Shown: positions 1 through 8,656 of the stretch, one piece after another
How the letters are laid out: each line of letters starts with the position of its first letter
How positions within the stretch are numbered: position 1 is the first letter of the stretch
From: Acidocella sp.
GTDB taxonomy: Bacteria > Pseudomonadota > Alphaproteobacteria > Acetobacterales > Acetobacteraceae
Length of the DNA: 37,046 bases
Assembly: GCA_028687415.1 (NCBI GenBank)
Contig: JAQUAC010000001.1
Location: 1 to 37,046 of the forward strand
Reading direction: 5' to 3'
Translations under genes and position numbers: made by a program
Notes under the pieces: generated by a model
The model's database searches: none
The model's input: only the letters and a program-made list of their open reading frames with translations
What the model was told of the DNA's origin: nothing

Positions 1-33
1 GTATCCGCGTTGCGCAGGATGTCGGCGGCGTTG
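1..33. repeat. Terminal direct repeat marking a circular molecule
   Basis: Bases 1-33 are identical to bases 37014-37046. An exact end overlap of this length is what an assembler leaves on a closed circle. The acetyltransferase gene that begins at 36662 stays in frame through the overlap and ends at 170, which independently supports circularity. The true circle would be 37,013 bp. Confidence 0.93.
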
Positions 34-170
34 CCCTGCTGATCGATGCCAAAAACGACCGGGCCGCCATCTGGTATGAATCCTATGGCGCGCTTCGTCT
101 GGAAGACGCGCCGCTATCGCTCGTTCTGCCGCTCGCGGTTGCCGCCGATGCGCTTGGGCGGGGGAGATAA
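1..170 (+). CDS. GNAT acetyltransferase toxin TacT-like 1, C-terminal part (continues from 36662-37046)
   Basis: This is the 3' end of the gene that starts at 36662 and crosses the circular join; the reading frame begins with the ATC codon at 3-5 and stops with TAA at 168-170. The joined protein has 173 residues. This part carries the last GNAT strands and helices, including a WYESYGA segment whose tyrosine is in the usual place for the general acid of TacT-type toxins. See the entry at 36662 for the rest of the protein and its antitoxin. Confidence 0.9.
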   Translation, partial: IRVAQDVGGVALLIDAKNDRAAIWYESYGALRLEDAPLSLVLPLAVAADALGRGR

Positions 171-420
171 GACGGCTGCGGCCTGGAGGGGAGTTTCGGG
201 CGTATCTTTTGCAAGCCGTAACCCATTGGTCCGGCTAGGCTTCGCGGGGCTTCCAGAAGTCATAATTTATGCAATAATGTAAAGAGGTAATCGTGCTATT
301 TCCCCGCTCATTGCTCGCCCCCCTCACCCCGCTAGCGAAGAGCAGAGCCACAAGGTATTGTGAGGTATCGATGACAGCTGCATCTCGCTATAAAGCCGCA
401 CGACCCTCAAAGGTGAGTAA
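171..420. other. Intergenic region before the two-gene HEPN unit
   Basis: No gene is visible in this stretch. It is more AT-rich around 255-285, where a promoter for the gene at 421 could lie, but I see no convincing -35/-10 pair. A Shine-Dalgarno-like AAGGTGA lies just before the ATG at 421. Confidence 0.5.
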
Positions 421-975
421 ATGAGTGAATCCGAGTTCGACGCGTTTGTGCGGCAACAACAGACCGACGCTGAAAAGGTTGCCGACTTTGACCCAAAGCG
501 GCAGCTTCAAGAATGGTATGATTATCTCGATCTGCTATACAAAAAGATTGCTTCTTTCATGGAGCGGTACGTCAGCGCTAACACGGCTTCTATCGCGTAT
601 GACGACATAACTTTGACCGAAGATTTTTCGGGCAACTATCCCATTCGCCGAATGGTATTAAATATTGGTCGATCAACAATCACATTTACGCCTATAGGCA
701 CGATGCTCATAGGGTCGAAGGGCCGCGTCGATGTTCAGGGACCCCGTGGGGGTGCGCGGCTCATTCTAATAAACAAGAAGGTGACTCATGCCCACCAGCT
801 TATTACCGTCCGGGTATCTCGCCCCGGAGACCCGCCACCAGCTTTGCCCACAGCCGAAGATATAAAAACAATCGAGTGGGAGTGGAAAATCATCACGCCG
901 CCGCCTGAGATGGGATTTATTGACCTAACCGAAGACGCTTTTTTCAACATGATTTTGACAGTTGCCAACTCATAA
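421..975 (+). CDS. Hypothetical protein, partner gene of the HEPN-motif protein
   Basis: A 184-residue protein of no recognised function. The N-terminal third (about 1-60) is predicted helical and charged. The rest looks beta-rich, with alternating segments such as RMVLNIGRSTITFTPIGT and a glycine-rich IGSKGRVDVQGPRGG stretch near residues 98-113. There is no signal peptide or membrane segment. The ATG at 421 has an AAGGTGA ribosome site. The next gene starts 4 nt after this stop, so the two are almost certainly translated together. It lacks the GSxxxG nucleotidyltransferase motif of MNT antitoxins, so it is not the classic HEPN/MNT partner. Both genes are visibly more AT-rich than their neighbours, which suggests separate acquisition. 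Confidence 0.8.
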   Translation: MSESEFDAFVRQQQTDAEKVADFDPKRQLQEWYDYLDLLYKKIASFMERYVSANTASIAYDDITLTEDFSGNYPIRRMVLNIGRSTITFTPIGTMLIGSKGRVDVQGPRGGARLILINKKVTHAHQLITVRVSRPGDPPPALPTAEDIKTIEWEWKIITPPPEMGFIDLTEDAFFNMILTVANS

Positions 976-979
976 TCCA

Positions 980-1498
980 ATGAGTCTCATAACTTACGGT
1001 GCTGAATCACTAGCCGATATTGCGAACTACCAGTTAGATGCGGAAAGGTCTCTCCGGCTATATTTCTCTCAGGACAATCCCAACTTTACGGCAATTTTTG
1101 CTGGCTATCGGACGTCCGACGTTGAGGCATTGTTGGCGGATATGCTCAGTGAAACCGATATGCGTTCCGGGCTTATCCTCATGGCCCGGATCGAAGCCGC
1201 TTTCCGCGTTGATTACAAAGAACGCTCGAAAAAAAAAGACGCCGATGCACTTTCGGTAGAACTTCGAAAGCTATGGAAGAGAAAAGGACGACATGTACGG
1301 CTAGAAGATGAAATTTGGAATGTATGGCGCGATATAGACCCGCCGACAAAGCAGATTATCGGTCAGTTGCGAAGCGTGTTTAAATTTAGACATTGGCTTG
1401 CCCACGGGCGATACTGGAACATCGGCAATAAGTATGATTTCCAAACTCTCTACCTTCTTGCAGACGCTGTGCTATCAGATTTTCCACTTTATGAATGA
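980..1498 (+). CDS. HEPN-like protein with an RxxxxH motif (candidate RNase)
   Basis: A 172-residue, mainly helical protein. Near the C-terminus (about 134-141) it has FRHWLAHG, which fits the R-x4-6-H signature of HEPN ribonucleases (R, four residues, H) and the LAHG ending common in that superfamily. HEPN proteins often act as toxins or abortive-infection RNases; activity here is inferred from this one motif. The ATG at 980 follows the stop of the upstream gene by 4 nt, so translation probably depends on reinitiation. A TTG at 962 is a less likely start. The gene converges on the type IIG enzyme at 1566, which makes this end of arc A a small defence cluster. Confidence 0.72.
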   Translation: MSLITYGAESLADIANYQLDAERSLRLYFSQDNPNFTAIFAGYRTSDVEALLADMLSETDMRSGLILMARIEAAFRVDYKERSKKKDADALSVELRKLWKRKGRHVRLEDEIWNVWRDIDPPTKQIIGQLRSVFKFRHWLAHGRYWNIGNKYDFQTLYLLADAVLSDFPLYE

Positions 1499-1565
1499 AA
1501 CGAATTAGCAGAGCGAAGGCCACGGTTTAAGGAAAACACCCTTCTGGTCTAAATATATATTTGCC

Positions 1566-4500
1566 CTACAAGTCAATTTCAGCATCAGGGTCGCCGGCCG
1601 CTAGTGCGCTCATGTACGCGAGGCATAAGTCGCGGGAACGGTAGCGCCCATAGGTGGCGGTTTCTTCGCGCTCGACGATGGGGAATGCCGAATAGATATA
1701 GCGCACGTCATCACGCTCGGTGATGCCGTAGAGGTGGAAATATATGGCATCCAGTTTGGCGCGGAGTTTTAACCGCCGGTCTTCATCCCAGGGGAAAGGC
1801 GGTTTTATGTTGCCGGATTTATCGACATACCCCATGTCACGGGCAAAGGGGGCCATGTCATGCGCCGTGTAAGTCAATTCCAGAACTGCGTCGCGGATCA
1901 TGGTTCCGGCGTTTTTTTTGCCGAAGTGGGTGGCCTCATAACGGTCGATCGGCACGACGGGGAGTTGCTCCACGATATACCAGTTTAGATGGGTGCTTTG
2001 CGCTTTTTGACGAGCCACATAATCAAAGATGATTGCCCCTAGATTCGCCAAAAATATCGACGCCTTTTGGCTGTATAATTCTGAACCATCCGATTGTATG
2101 AGTGGTGCAGTGTTCCCAAGACCAACTTTAGGCACCGCGCAGGCAATCATTGTTCTTGCATCTGTCGCTCTAGCAATATCTCGAAATGCTATCGACCATT
2201 CCAGTCCACCCGGAAGTTTTACCTCGGCCAGTGGCACCCAATATTGAGGAGTCGGAACAAAACTTGGGTCGGCCTTTTGTTTGGCTGTCACGTCGCCGCT
2301 CAAAGCCGTATTATGGAGGTTTGCTGCATTCACCTCAACCGATGCCGCACGGTGGTCAAATTGGTGTATCATCCGGCCAACATACAGCGGCACCCAGTCC
2401 CCCGCCTTGCTGCGGAACCGATTGCCGCCGGTGGGGTAAGCACCTTCCTTTTCCTCCAGCTCATGGCGGGTGCGGAACAGGTTGGAGTCATTGGTCATGT
2501 GAAACATGGTGGCGTATTTCACCGGCCAGGCTTTCACCTCCGTGCCGGATGAATCATCCACCAACACCGGCAGGCGGCTGTAAATCGCCGTGGTCAGCGC
2601 CGCATCCCGCCTGGTACGGAATATCGGCGCGGTGCCGGTGTTCGGGTTAACGGACGAAAAATCCTTCGCCGAAAGCGGAAAGCACCGCTCCGGGTCACTC
2701 AGTTCCGAAACATTGTGGAGATAGAACGCACATTGCGCCGGTTTCGGTTGCGGTTCCGGACTGGCAACGAATACGCAAAATTTGAACGAGGCGTGAACGT
2801 CAGGGAAGAAAACTTTTTTGTTCTCAAAATCATACAGCGCTTTCAACCGCCCGCCGGTCGCCACGCCCTTGAAGAACGGCGCCGCCGTCTTGTCCGAGGC
2901 AATGCCGGATGGCGTGAGCAGCCCCACCATGCCGGTTGGCTTCACCAGCGTCATCGCCCGTTCCACGAACAGCGAATAGATATTCACATCGCCACCGGAA
3001 AGCAGCGGATAATCCCCGCTATTGCGCGCCATGCGTACCGCCGCCTCGGCCCGTTCATTGGCCTTGGAAAAATCCTTCGCTAGCGGGTCTTTGGCCTTTT
3101 CCAAAGCGGCAATCATTTTGGCCCGGTCAGATGCCCGCTGTGCCAAGGCAATCTCCGGCCTGCGGGCGGCAAACCATTCCACCTGTTGCAGCTTCATCCT
3201 ATCCCATGGCGGGTTGCCAATCATGGCATCAAACCCGCCGGTCAGGCCCTTGCCCTCCCAGTCTGACCATACGCCGGGGAAGGCCACCTGCCAGTTGAGA
3301 TACCCCTCTTCGGCGACCAACTCGTTCACCTGTTCAAGAATTTCTGCAAACCGGTCCCCGTCCGCCTTGCCGGCTTTCAGTTTCTTTTTCCCCATGGCGA
3401 CCAGCACCGGGTCGCCGAACTGGCCCATAAAAAACGCCTGCACGGCGATTTTGTCGGCCTTGGATTTAAGGTCCAGCCAGTCCAGCGCATGGATCAGCCA
3501 AAGCATCGCATTCAGCGGTGCGGTCATATCCCGCACCTCGTCAAAAACGTCCTTTGAGCGGTGTGCCTCGGCAATCTCGGCGTCGGTCAGCCCTTCGATG
3601 ATCTGCATGGATGTCGCGGCGCGCATGGCGCGCGTCATCGGCTCATACAAAAACAACGGCGCGCCCAGCTTGGTCGCGCGGTCTATGCCGCTGCTTACCC
3701 ATGACCCGAACAGACTGTCGCCACAGCGCAGATGGTGGTCCAGGAAGGAAAGCGGTGCGCCAACGGTGAAAGTGTGCAGCCAGAGCGCCACCTTGGCCAG
3801 TTCAACCGCCATGATGTTTTTATCAACGCCGTAGATACAGCGTTTCAGCACCATGCGCCGCACGATATGCCGGTCATCAAGCTGCTCCGGCGCCACGCTC
3901 CAGCCCCGATCCGTCGCATTGCGCAAAATCGTGGTGCGGATCGCGGCAATCCGGGCAATCAGCGGCGAGATATAATCGCCAAACGTCACCTGAGCCGCGG
4001 CCTCGGCCATAGCCGTGATGACCTGATCGGCCATGTAATCGACCAGGCTCACCAGAAAATGCCCGGACCCCATGGCGGGGTCGCATATTTTCAGGTTGAG
4101 CAACTGTTCCGCCGGGTCGTATGCCGCCAGCGTCATTACCCGAAGGTCTTTGTCGGGCTGGGTGGTTTCAAGTTCCGCGAGCTTGGCGGAAAACGCTGCC
4201 ATACGTGTTTCCACCAGCGGGTTGATCGTCTCGCGGATAATCAGCCCCACCAAATCGTCCGGCGTGTAGTAGCTGCCGGAGCCTTTGCGGGCGAAAACAT
4301 TGGGGCGGATGATGACATTGCCGCCCTCGCGGGTGACTTCGTGCTCAAGCAGACGCTCGTAGATCGAGCCCAACTGTTGCACACTCAAATCGCGGTAGTT
4401 GATATATTTACGCCCCTCGGGGGTGTGCTCAAAGGAGAGCGCGTCGATCACCACCGCCATGACGGAATCGCCCAGGCGGATTTTGGCTAGAAGCGGGGTT

Positions 4501-5639
4501 TTCTTCGCGTCGAACAACCCGCCATTGTAGGGTGGCAGGCCGATGGATTTGTCACCCACGTCGATGGCGCGGCACAAATCTTCAACCACGGACCAATAGC
4601 GGGCCGCCGTGTCGGAAAACGTATCATTCCGGTCCTTGCGGCGGCCAATGTCGGCGCGCACCTTCTCGCGCAGCCCATATTCCTCGTACCGGGCCTCGCG
4701 GACAGGCAAAAGGTCGCGGTCCTCGGCATAGAGGATGAACAAAAGCCGGTAGAGGAGGATGAGCGCGGCTTCGCGGACTTCTTGCAAGCTGGCGTCGGGC
4801 GCAGCGGCGGCGATGGCCTGGGCGAGAGCCGGAAACACGGTGCCAAACACGAGGTTCGAGAGATTGCCGGCGACGCGCTCTTCATAAAACTTGCCCTCGT
4901 CCATCGCGCGTTGATGAAAGGTGCGGGCATCACTCGGGCTGGGCAGAAAGGCTTCGCGGCCGAACACCAGCAGGAAAACCCGCAACCAGTGGCGGCGGTC
5001 AGAGTCCGAAAGCGCGAACAAGCCGCCCTCATGGCCGGAGATGGCCAGCACGGCAGCCAGGTCAAGCTCAAAGAACTGCTCGGAGACCGAACGGGCACCC
5101 TGATAATACAGCCGCCAGCGAGAACCGTTGGTGAGAATACCCCAGCGGAGCTTGCCGGTGGTGAGGTCTTCAACCCGGCGCAGATAGCGCAACATCTGGG
5201 TTGAAGGGGCGGTTTCCTCGCCCCGCCTGCCAGATTGGCGGTCCAGCGGGCGCTGCCAACGCTTGGACTCTACAATGGCGAGGCCCACGCCATAGCGCTT
5301 AAACTCCTCCGGGAAACTGTTGGCCTGGGCCTTGGCGGCGGCGTCCTGAAACAACAAGCCGTCCGGCACATCATCACGGCCTTTGGCGGCCAGGTTCTGT
5401 TGCCGCAGACTGGCCGTCCAGCCAAGTTCGGCCAGAACGGGCCAGATCAGATCATCTTCGGTCTGGCTCTCGTTGGGGGTCTGCGCGACTGGAAAGCCGC
5501 CAAAAACTTTCCGCAGATTGGCCGCCAGGGTTGCAACGTCCGAATCGCTGATACGCTGCCAGTCGACCCCGCGCGTAATGGTCTCTTGCAGGAAGTCTGT
5601 CGAAAACAGGCTTCCCTGGAATATGGTCTCGGCTGCCAC
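1566..5639 (-). CDS. Type IIG (Eco57I-like) restriction-modification enzyme, nuclease and N6-adenine methyltransferase in one chain
   Basis: A 1357-residue protein that appears to combine cutting and methylation. The N-terminal domain has a PD-(D/E)xK-type arrangement: E61, D93 in VPDG, and E124-S-K126. An HsdR-like Q-x-L-R-Y-L-R-R segment follows near 148-155. The methyltransferase has YYTP at 457-460, AdoMet motif I DPAMGSGHF at 520-528, and catalytic NPPW at 809-812; the C-terminal third is probably the target-recognition domain. The start is a GTG at 5639 with AAGGA about 11 nt upstream. No separate specificity or restriction subunit is adjacent, which fits a stand-alone type IIG enzyme. 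It resembles the Eco57I-class methylase DrmMI of DISARM, but no drmA/B/C genes are present. It may be transcribed with the genes at 5664 and 6692. Confidence 0.88.
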   Translation of the reverse strand: MAAETIFQGSLFSTDFLQETITRGVDWQRISDSDVATLAANLRKVFGGFPVAQTPNESQTEDDLIWPVLAELGWTASLRQQNLAAKGRDDVPDGLLFQDAAAKAQANSFPEEFKRYGVGLAIVESKRWQRPLDRQSGRRGEETAPSTQMLRYLRRVEDLTTGKLRWGILTNGSRWRLYYQGARSVSEQFFELDLAAVLAISGHEGGLFALSDSDRRHWLRVFLLVFGREAFLPSPSDARTFHQRAMDEGKFYEERVAGNLSNLVFGTVFPALAQAIAAAAPDASLQEVREAALILLYRLLFILYAEDRDLLPVREARYEEYGLREKVRADIGRRKDRNDTFSDTAARYWSVVEDLCRAIDVGDKSIGLPPYNGGLFDAKKTPLLAKIRLGDSVMAVVIDALSFEHTPEGRKYINYRDLSVQQLGSIYERLLEHEVTREGGNVIIRPNVFARKGSGSYYTPDDLVGLIIRETINPLVETRMAAFSAKLAELETTQPDKDLRVMTLAAYDPAEQLLNLKICDPAMGSGHFLVSLVDYMADQVITAMAEAAAQVTFGDYISPLIARIAAIRTTILRNATDRGWSVAPEQLDDRHIVRRMVLKRCIYGVDKNIMAVELAKVALWLHTFTVGAPLSFLDHHLRCGDSLFGSWVSSGIDRATKLGAPLFLYEPMTRAMRAATSMQIIEGLTDAEIAEAHRSKDVFDEVRDMTAPLNAMLWLIHALDWLDLKSKADKIAVQAFFMGQFGDPVLVAMGKKKLKAGKADGDRFAEILEQVNELVAEEGYLNWQVAFPGVWSDWEGKGLTGGFDAMIGNPPWDRMKLQQVEWFAARRPEIALAQRASDRAKMIAALEKAKDPLAKDFSKANERAEAAVRMARNSGDYPLLSGGDVNIYSLFVERAMTLVKPTGMVGLLTPSGIASDKTAAPFFKGVATGGRLKALYDFENKKVFFPDVHASFKFCVFVASPEPQPKPAQCAFYLHNVSELSDPERCFPLSAKDFSSVNPNTGTAPIFRTRRDAALTTAIYSRLPVLVDDSSGTEVKAWPVKYATMFHMTNDSNLFRTRHELEEKEGAYPTGGNRFRSKAGDWVPLYVGRMIHQFDHRAASVEVNAANLHNTALSGDVTAKQKADPSFVPTPQYWVPLAEVKLPGGLEWSIAFRDIARATDARTMIACAVPKVGLGNTAPLIQSDGSELYSQKASIFLANLGAIIFDYVARQKAQSTHLNWYIVEQLPVVPIDRYEATHFGKKNAGTMIRDAVLELTYTAHDMAPFARDMGYVDKSGNIKPPFPWDEDRRLKLRAKLDAIYFHLYGITERDDVRYIYSAFPIVEREETATYGRYRSRDLCLAYMSALAAGDPDAEIDL

Positions 5640-5663
5640 GCGCGTTTTGTTCCTTAGCCTAAA

Positions 5664-6635
5664 TTAACGAATTGCCGCTTGAATCATCGGCGCGTTCAAT
5701 AAACTACCGCCTTGAGTATTTTCGGACTTTTTTAGGTATTCGCGAGCTGATTGGATAATGGCCGGAACACCCCTAAAATGAATCCATTCCGGGTGCTGAT
5801 ACTCGCCATTTTCAAAACGCATGGTAACGCGGGCAAAATCCTCCTTCGAATGAGCTGTAGGCGGAAGGTGCTCATAGAAATGGAACCTGTCTGGATCAAG
5901 CAAAGGCGCATGTTTGTGCGTGGTCCACCGGGCAAACCAAGCCCGTAATCCCTTCTTTCCGCTATGCTGAACCTGCTGTTCGGCGATGGCATTAGCCTCC
6001 CGAAAAAATGCCGTGGCCAGCTTATCGATCGCATTGGTGACGGTGACGGTGACGCTGGGACTGTCCCAGTCCTGCATGAAGCAGACGTGCCAGTCGTCGT
6101 CGATTTCATCAACTGTCACAAGCGTCCTTAGGCCGGAGGGCGTATAGCCCTGAGGGTATAAGTCGCGCGGCGAGAATTCACGCCAATAGCGATGCAAGCC
6201 AACTGAATTAGCCTTGGCAAAGGCGATCAGCCCTTCGGGCTGGCCAATAGGCAGCCTGTTCTGCTTCTTGTTTACCGCATCCTCCAGCTCCCGTGATGCC
6301 CGCGAAAACGCGGCCGAAGCCTCCTGCATCGTGCGCAGCCCCTCGATATCCATATGTGGCATCGGAATGCTGGCGTCATAACCGTAGGGGAGCGACCAGT
6401 TTTCAGAAAGCCACCGTGCGTAGTCTTGCACCGTCGCAAATTGGCTTTGATGAGCGTCCAGGCAGGCCTGGTGGTGCAGATCAAATGCAGCTTTTGCGGC
6501 ATCGCAGGCATCGGTCATCATCTGTCCAGCGCCAGCCAACCGAATCATTTCCCGCTTTGCCTGGGTACGTTGCAGGTCATGGCGGTCATGCACCGTCTCC
6601 CAATCGGGGTTATAATCTGGGTTCGCGTATGCCAT
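5664..6635 (-). CDS. Hypothetical protein between relaxase and type IIG enzyme
   Basis: A 323-residue soluble protein that I do not recognise. The first 120 residues are rich in helices and charged residues; the C-terminal part (about 150-300) is mixed and rich in aromatic residues, with no known catalytic motif. The ATG at 6635 is chosen because AGGAGG lies 4 nt upstream; an in-frame ATG at 6662 has no ribosome site. It lies 56 nt after the relaxase stop and 24 nt before the type IIG start, so all three genes could be one transcript. Its position suggests a transfer- or modification-associated accessory role, but that is only inference. Confidence 0.8.
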   Translation of the reverse strand: MAYANPDYNPDWETVHDRHDLQRTQAKREMIRLAGAGQMMTDACDAAKAAFDLHHQACLDAHQSQFATVQDYARWLSENWSLPYGYDASIPMPHMDIEGLRTMQEASAAFSRASRELEDAVNKKQNRLPIGQPEGLIAFAKANSVGLHRYWREFSPRDLYPQGYTPSGLRTLVTVDEIDDDWHVCFMQDWDSPSVTVTVTNAIDKLATAFFREANAIAEQQVQHSGKKGLRAWFARWTTHKHAPLLDPDRFHFYEHLPPTAHSKEDFARVTMRFENGEYQHPEWIHFRGVPAIIQSAREYLKKSENTQGGSLLNAPMIQAAIR

Positions 6636-6691
6636 CCTACCTCCTAAATATTTTCGCCCCATAATTACGCAGCACCGACCTTTTGAAAGTT

Positions 6692-8038
6692 TTATCGCTC
6701 CCTGTCCCCGCCCTTATCACGACCGGGCAGCTGCGGGGTGTTCTGCAATGGCTTCCTGCCCAGCAGATCGGCCGGTGTCGGAATAAGCCGCGTCGGTGTC
6801 GGCAAGGGGGCTTTGCCAAGCAGCGCATCCCGGTCGGTCGGAGCTGGCGGGGCAGGAAGCCCAGTTTCACGCTGCCTAACGTCGTCGGGCACCTTACCAA
6901 GAACCGCATCCCGGTCGGTAAGGCCAAGCGCGGCCGGGCCGGGTTTGCCGGGCTGCCCGATGTCGCGCCCGCTTCCGCCACCCGCCGCCTTGCTGTGGTC
7001 GCGGCCGTCCCGTGCCGTGGCGTCTCGTCCAAGCAATTTATCCCGACTGGGTAGCTCTGCGCGGGACGGCTCTGCTGGTGTCGGCTCCGGCACCGGCACA
7101 CCGTCCGCGCGCGCGCCGTTACCAGAGGCGCCATCGACACGCCCACCAACAAACCGCTCCCGCACGCTGGCCACGGCCCGCTCCATCCGCTGCCAAGCCG
7201 CCTCAAGCCGCTCGCGCGCCTGCCCAAGCACCCGCTCGGCAACCTCGCGCAACTCGCGCAACCCAAGTTCGAGCTGGCCCCGCACCTGGTCCCGAACCCG
7301 GTTGCGCTCCCGTACCTTCTCCCATTCCGCCCCGCGCTCGGTGACGGGCGCAGCATGGCGGTTTTCATTCGCGGCGGCGCGCGTCTCCGCGCGCTCCAGC
7401 CGCGCCGCCTTCGGCCCCAGCTTCGGCTCCGGCTCCCGGTCGATCCCGCGTTCGGCAAAACTCCGATGGTCGATCCGCTCTCGCGAACCCACGCGTTCAA
7501 GGGCGCGGTTCGCGTGTTCCGCCCAGCCCGAACGCCAGCCCTCGTACAGCGCCTTATCGTTCCAATCCCGGTCCTTCGCGCCAAACCCCTCGCCAGTCAG
7601 AACCCGCGTGGTCAGCATGACATGTGCGTGCGGTTGCTCGCCGCCGTCGCGCCCGCTCGGGTTATGAATGGCAATATCCGCAATCATCCCGCGCGCCACA
7701 AATTCACGCTGGCAAAAATCCCGGATCAATTCGACCCGCTCCGCCGGATCAAGCTCACGCGGCAGGGCAAAATGCACCTCGCGCGCAAGCTGCGCATCCT
7801 TGCGCTTCTCCGCCGCCTCCACCCCCGACCACAAGGCCGCGCGATCCTGCATCCAGGCGGGTGCCGTTTCCGGGGTCATGATTTCGCGATGCTCCACATA
7901 CGCCTTACGGCTGTAGTCGTGCATCTGGCCGGTGCGCTCGTCACGCAACCGCTCGCCAGCGCGATACGCCGCCGCCGCAACGGCCGAACGCCCGGCCGAA
8001 CGGCTGATAACCTGCGCCCGCATGTGAAAAATCGCCAT
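6692..8038 (-). CDS. MobQ-type relaxase (MobA/MobL family), arc A
   Basis: A 448-residue DNA relaxase that would nick its oriT and lead plasmid transfer. The N-terminal domain matches the TraA relaxase at 27393: residues 1-30 include AYRAGERL, and the metal-binding histidine pair QPHAHVM is near 136-142. Unlike TraA it has no helicase domain. Instead the tail (about 330-448) is a low-complexity linker rich in D, R, P and G, with repeats of RDxLLGK/R. The ATG at 8038 is preceded by GGGAGGGG; upstream in-frame codons lack a ribosome site. An oriT-like hairpin lies at 8217-8233, followed by traD and traG on the other strand, the usual relaxase-oriT-traD-traG order of Ti-type transfer regions. 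Confidence 0.9.
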   Translation of the reverse strand: MAIFHMRAQVISRSAGRSAVAAAAYRAGERLRDERTGQMHDYSRKAYVEHREIMTPETAPAWMQDRAALWSGVEAAEKRKDAQLAREVHFALPRELDPAERVELIRDFCQREFVARGMIADIAIHNPSGRDGGEQPHAHVMLTTRVLTGEGFGAKDRDWNDKALYEGWRSGWAEHANRALERVGSRERIDHRSFAERGIDREPEPKLGPKAARLERAETRAAANENRHAAPVTERGAEWEKVRERNRVRDQVRGQLELGLRELREVAERVLGQARERLEAAWQRMERAVASVRERFVGGRVDGASGNGARADGVPVPEPTPAEPSRAELPSRDKLLGRDATARDGRDHSKAAGGGSGRDIGQPGKPGPAALGLTDRDAVLGKVPDDVRQRETGLPAPPAPTDRDALLGKAPLPTPTRLIPTPADLLGRKPLQNTPQLPGRDKGGDRER

Positions 8039-8216
8039 TGGTGCCCATCCCCTCCCTAAAACAAATCGGGGCTGGTCCAGGCGGGGGTCGTACCCCCGGC
8101 CTGGTCGGGGTGCCGGAGCGAATGCGCCCCGGCTGGGGGGTTTCGGGGGGCAAAGCCCCATGAAGCGATCTTCTTGCCAGGAGGTCCAGGAACCACGGCA
8201 GCGGTTCTTGGGGCGC

Positions 8217-8233
8217 ACGTTGCGAAGCAACGT
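8217..8233. other. Putative oriT hairpin, arc A
   Basis: A perfect 7-bp inverted repeat with a GAA loop (ACGTTGC-GAA-GCAACGT) between the divergent relaxase and traD genes. Its 13-bp core GTTGCGAAGCAAC is identical to the oriT hairpin at 30567-30583. On the minus strand the hairpin runs into GTGCGCCCC, close to the MobQ nic core; on the plus strand it is followed by ATCTGCGCGC. I cannot tell which strand is cut. A second G-rich imperfect hairpin lies at 8077-8104. The rest of 8039-8317 shows nothing else recognisable. Confidence 0.7.
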
Positions 8234-8317
8234 ATCTGCGCGCACTTCTCTATTCTGGCTTCCTTTCTCATGCTTATTACGTTAGGTTGTGATTACAATC
8301 ATGGCAAGGAAAAACAC

Positions 8318-8656
8318 ATGGCTCGTTCGTCAGATCAGGAACGTCTGCAAAAGCTTCAAGAACGCCGGGACCAGCTCAACGCTCAACTCGCCGCCATGGA
8401 AGCTCGGGCCAAGCAAACCCAGAAAAAGCAGGATGACCGCCGGAAAATCCTGCTCGGTGCCCTCGTGCTGGCCGATTTCGATACCCGACCAGAACTCAAA
8501 ACCTATCTGGCCGAACGCCTGCCCGGCTTCCTGGTGCGGCCAGAGGATCGGAAACTTTTCGCCGATCTGCTGGCCGCACCTCCCGCTTCAGAGGGCGGCG
8601 GGGTTGCCGGTGCCGCTCCGGATGTCACGCCTGCAACCCCTGGAGAAACGGCGTGA
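8318..8656 (+). CDS. traD: TraD/MobC-like mobilization accessory protein 1
   Basis: A 112-residue protein with an N-terminal coiled coil (about 1-40, rich in Q, E, K and R) and the conserved DDRRKILLGALVL segment near 42-54 typical of TraD-type proteins beside Ti-type relaxases. Members are thought to help the relaxosome bind or open oriT. The ATG at 8318 has AAGGA seven bases upstream. Its stop overlaps the GTG start of traG (GTGA, 8653-8656), so the two are translationally coupled. It is paralogous to the protein at 30905, with matching RRKILLGAL, LPGF and LFADLLA segments. Confidence 0.85.
   Translation: MARSSDQERLQKLQERRDQLNAQLAAMEARAKQTQKKQDDRRKILLGALVLADFDTRPELKTYLAERLPGFLVRPEDRKLFADLLAAPPASEGGGVAGAAPDVTPATPGETA

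Noticed and set aside
46..282. A 78-codon frame at the start of the window
   Set aside because: It is out of frame with the TacT 1 gene that occupies 1-170 across the circular join and has no independent support.
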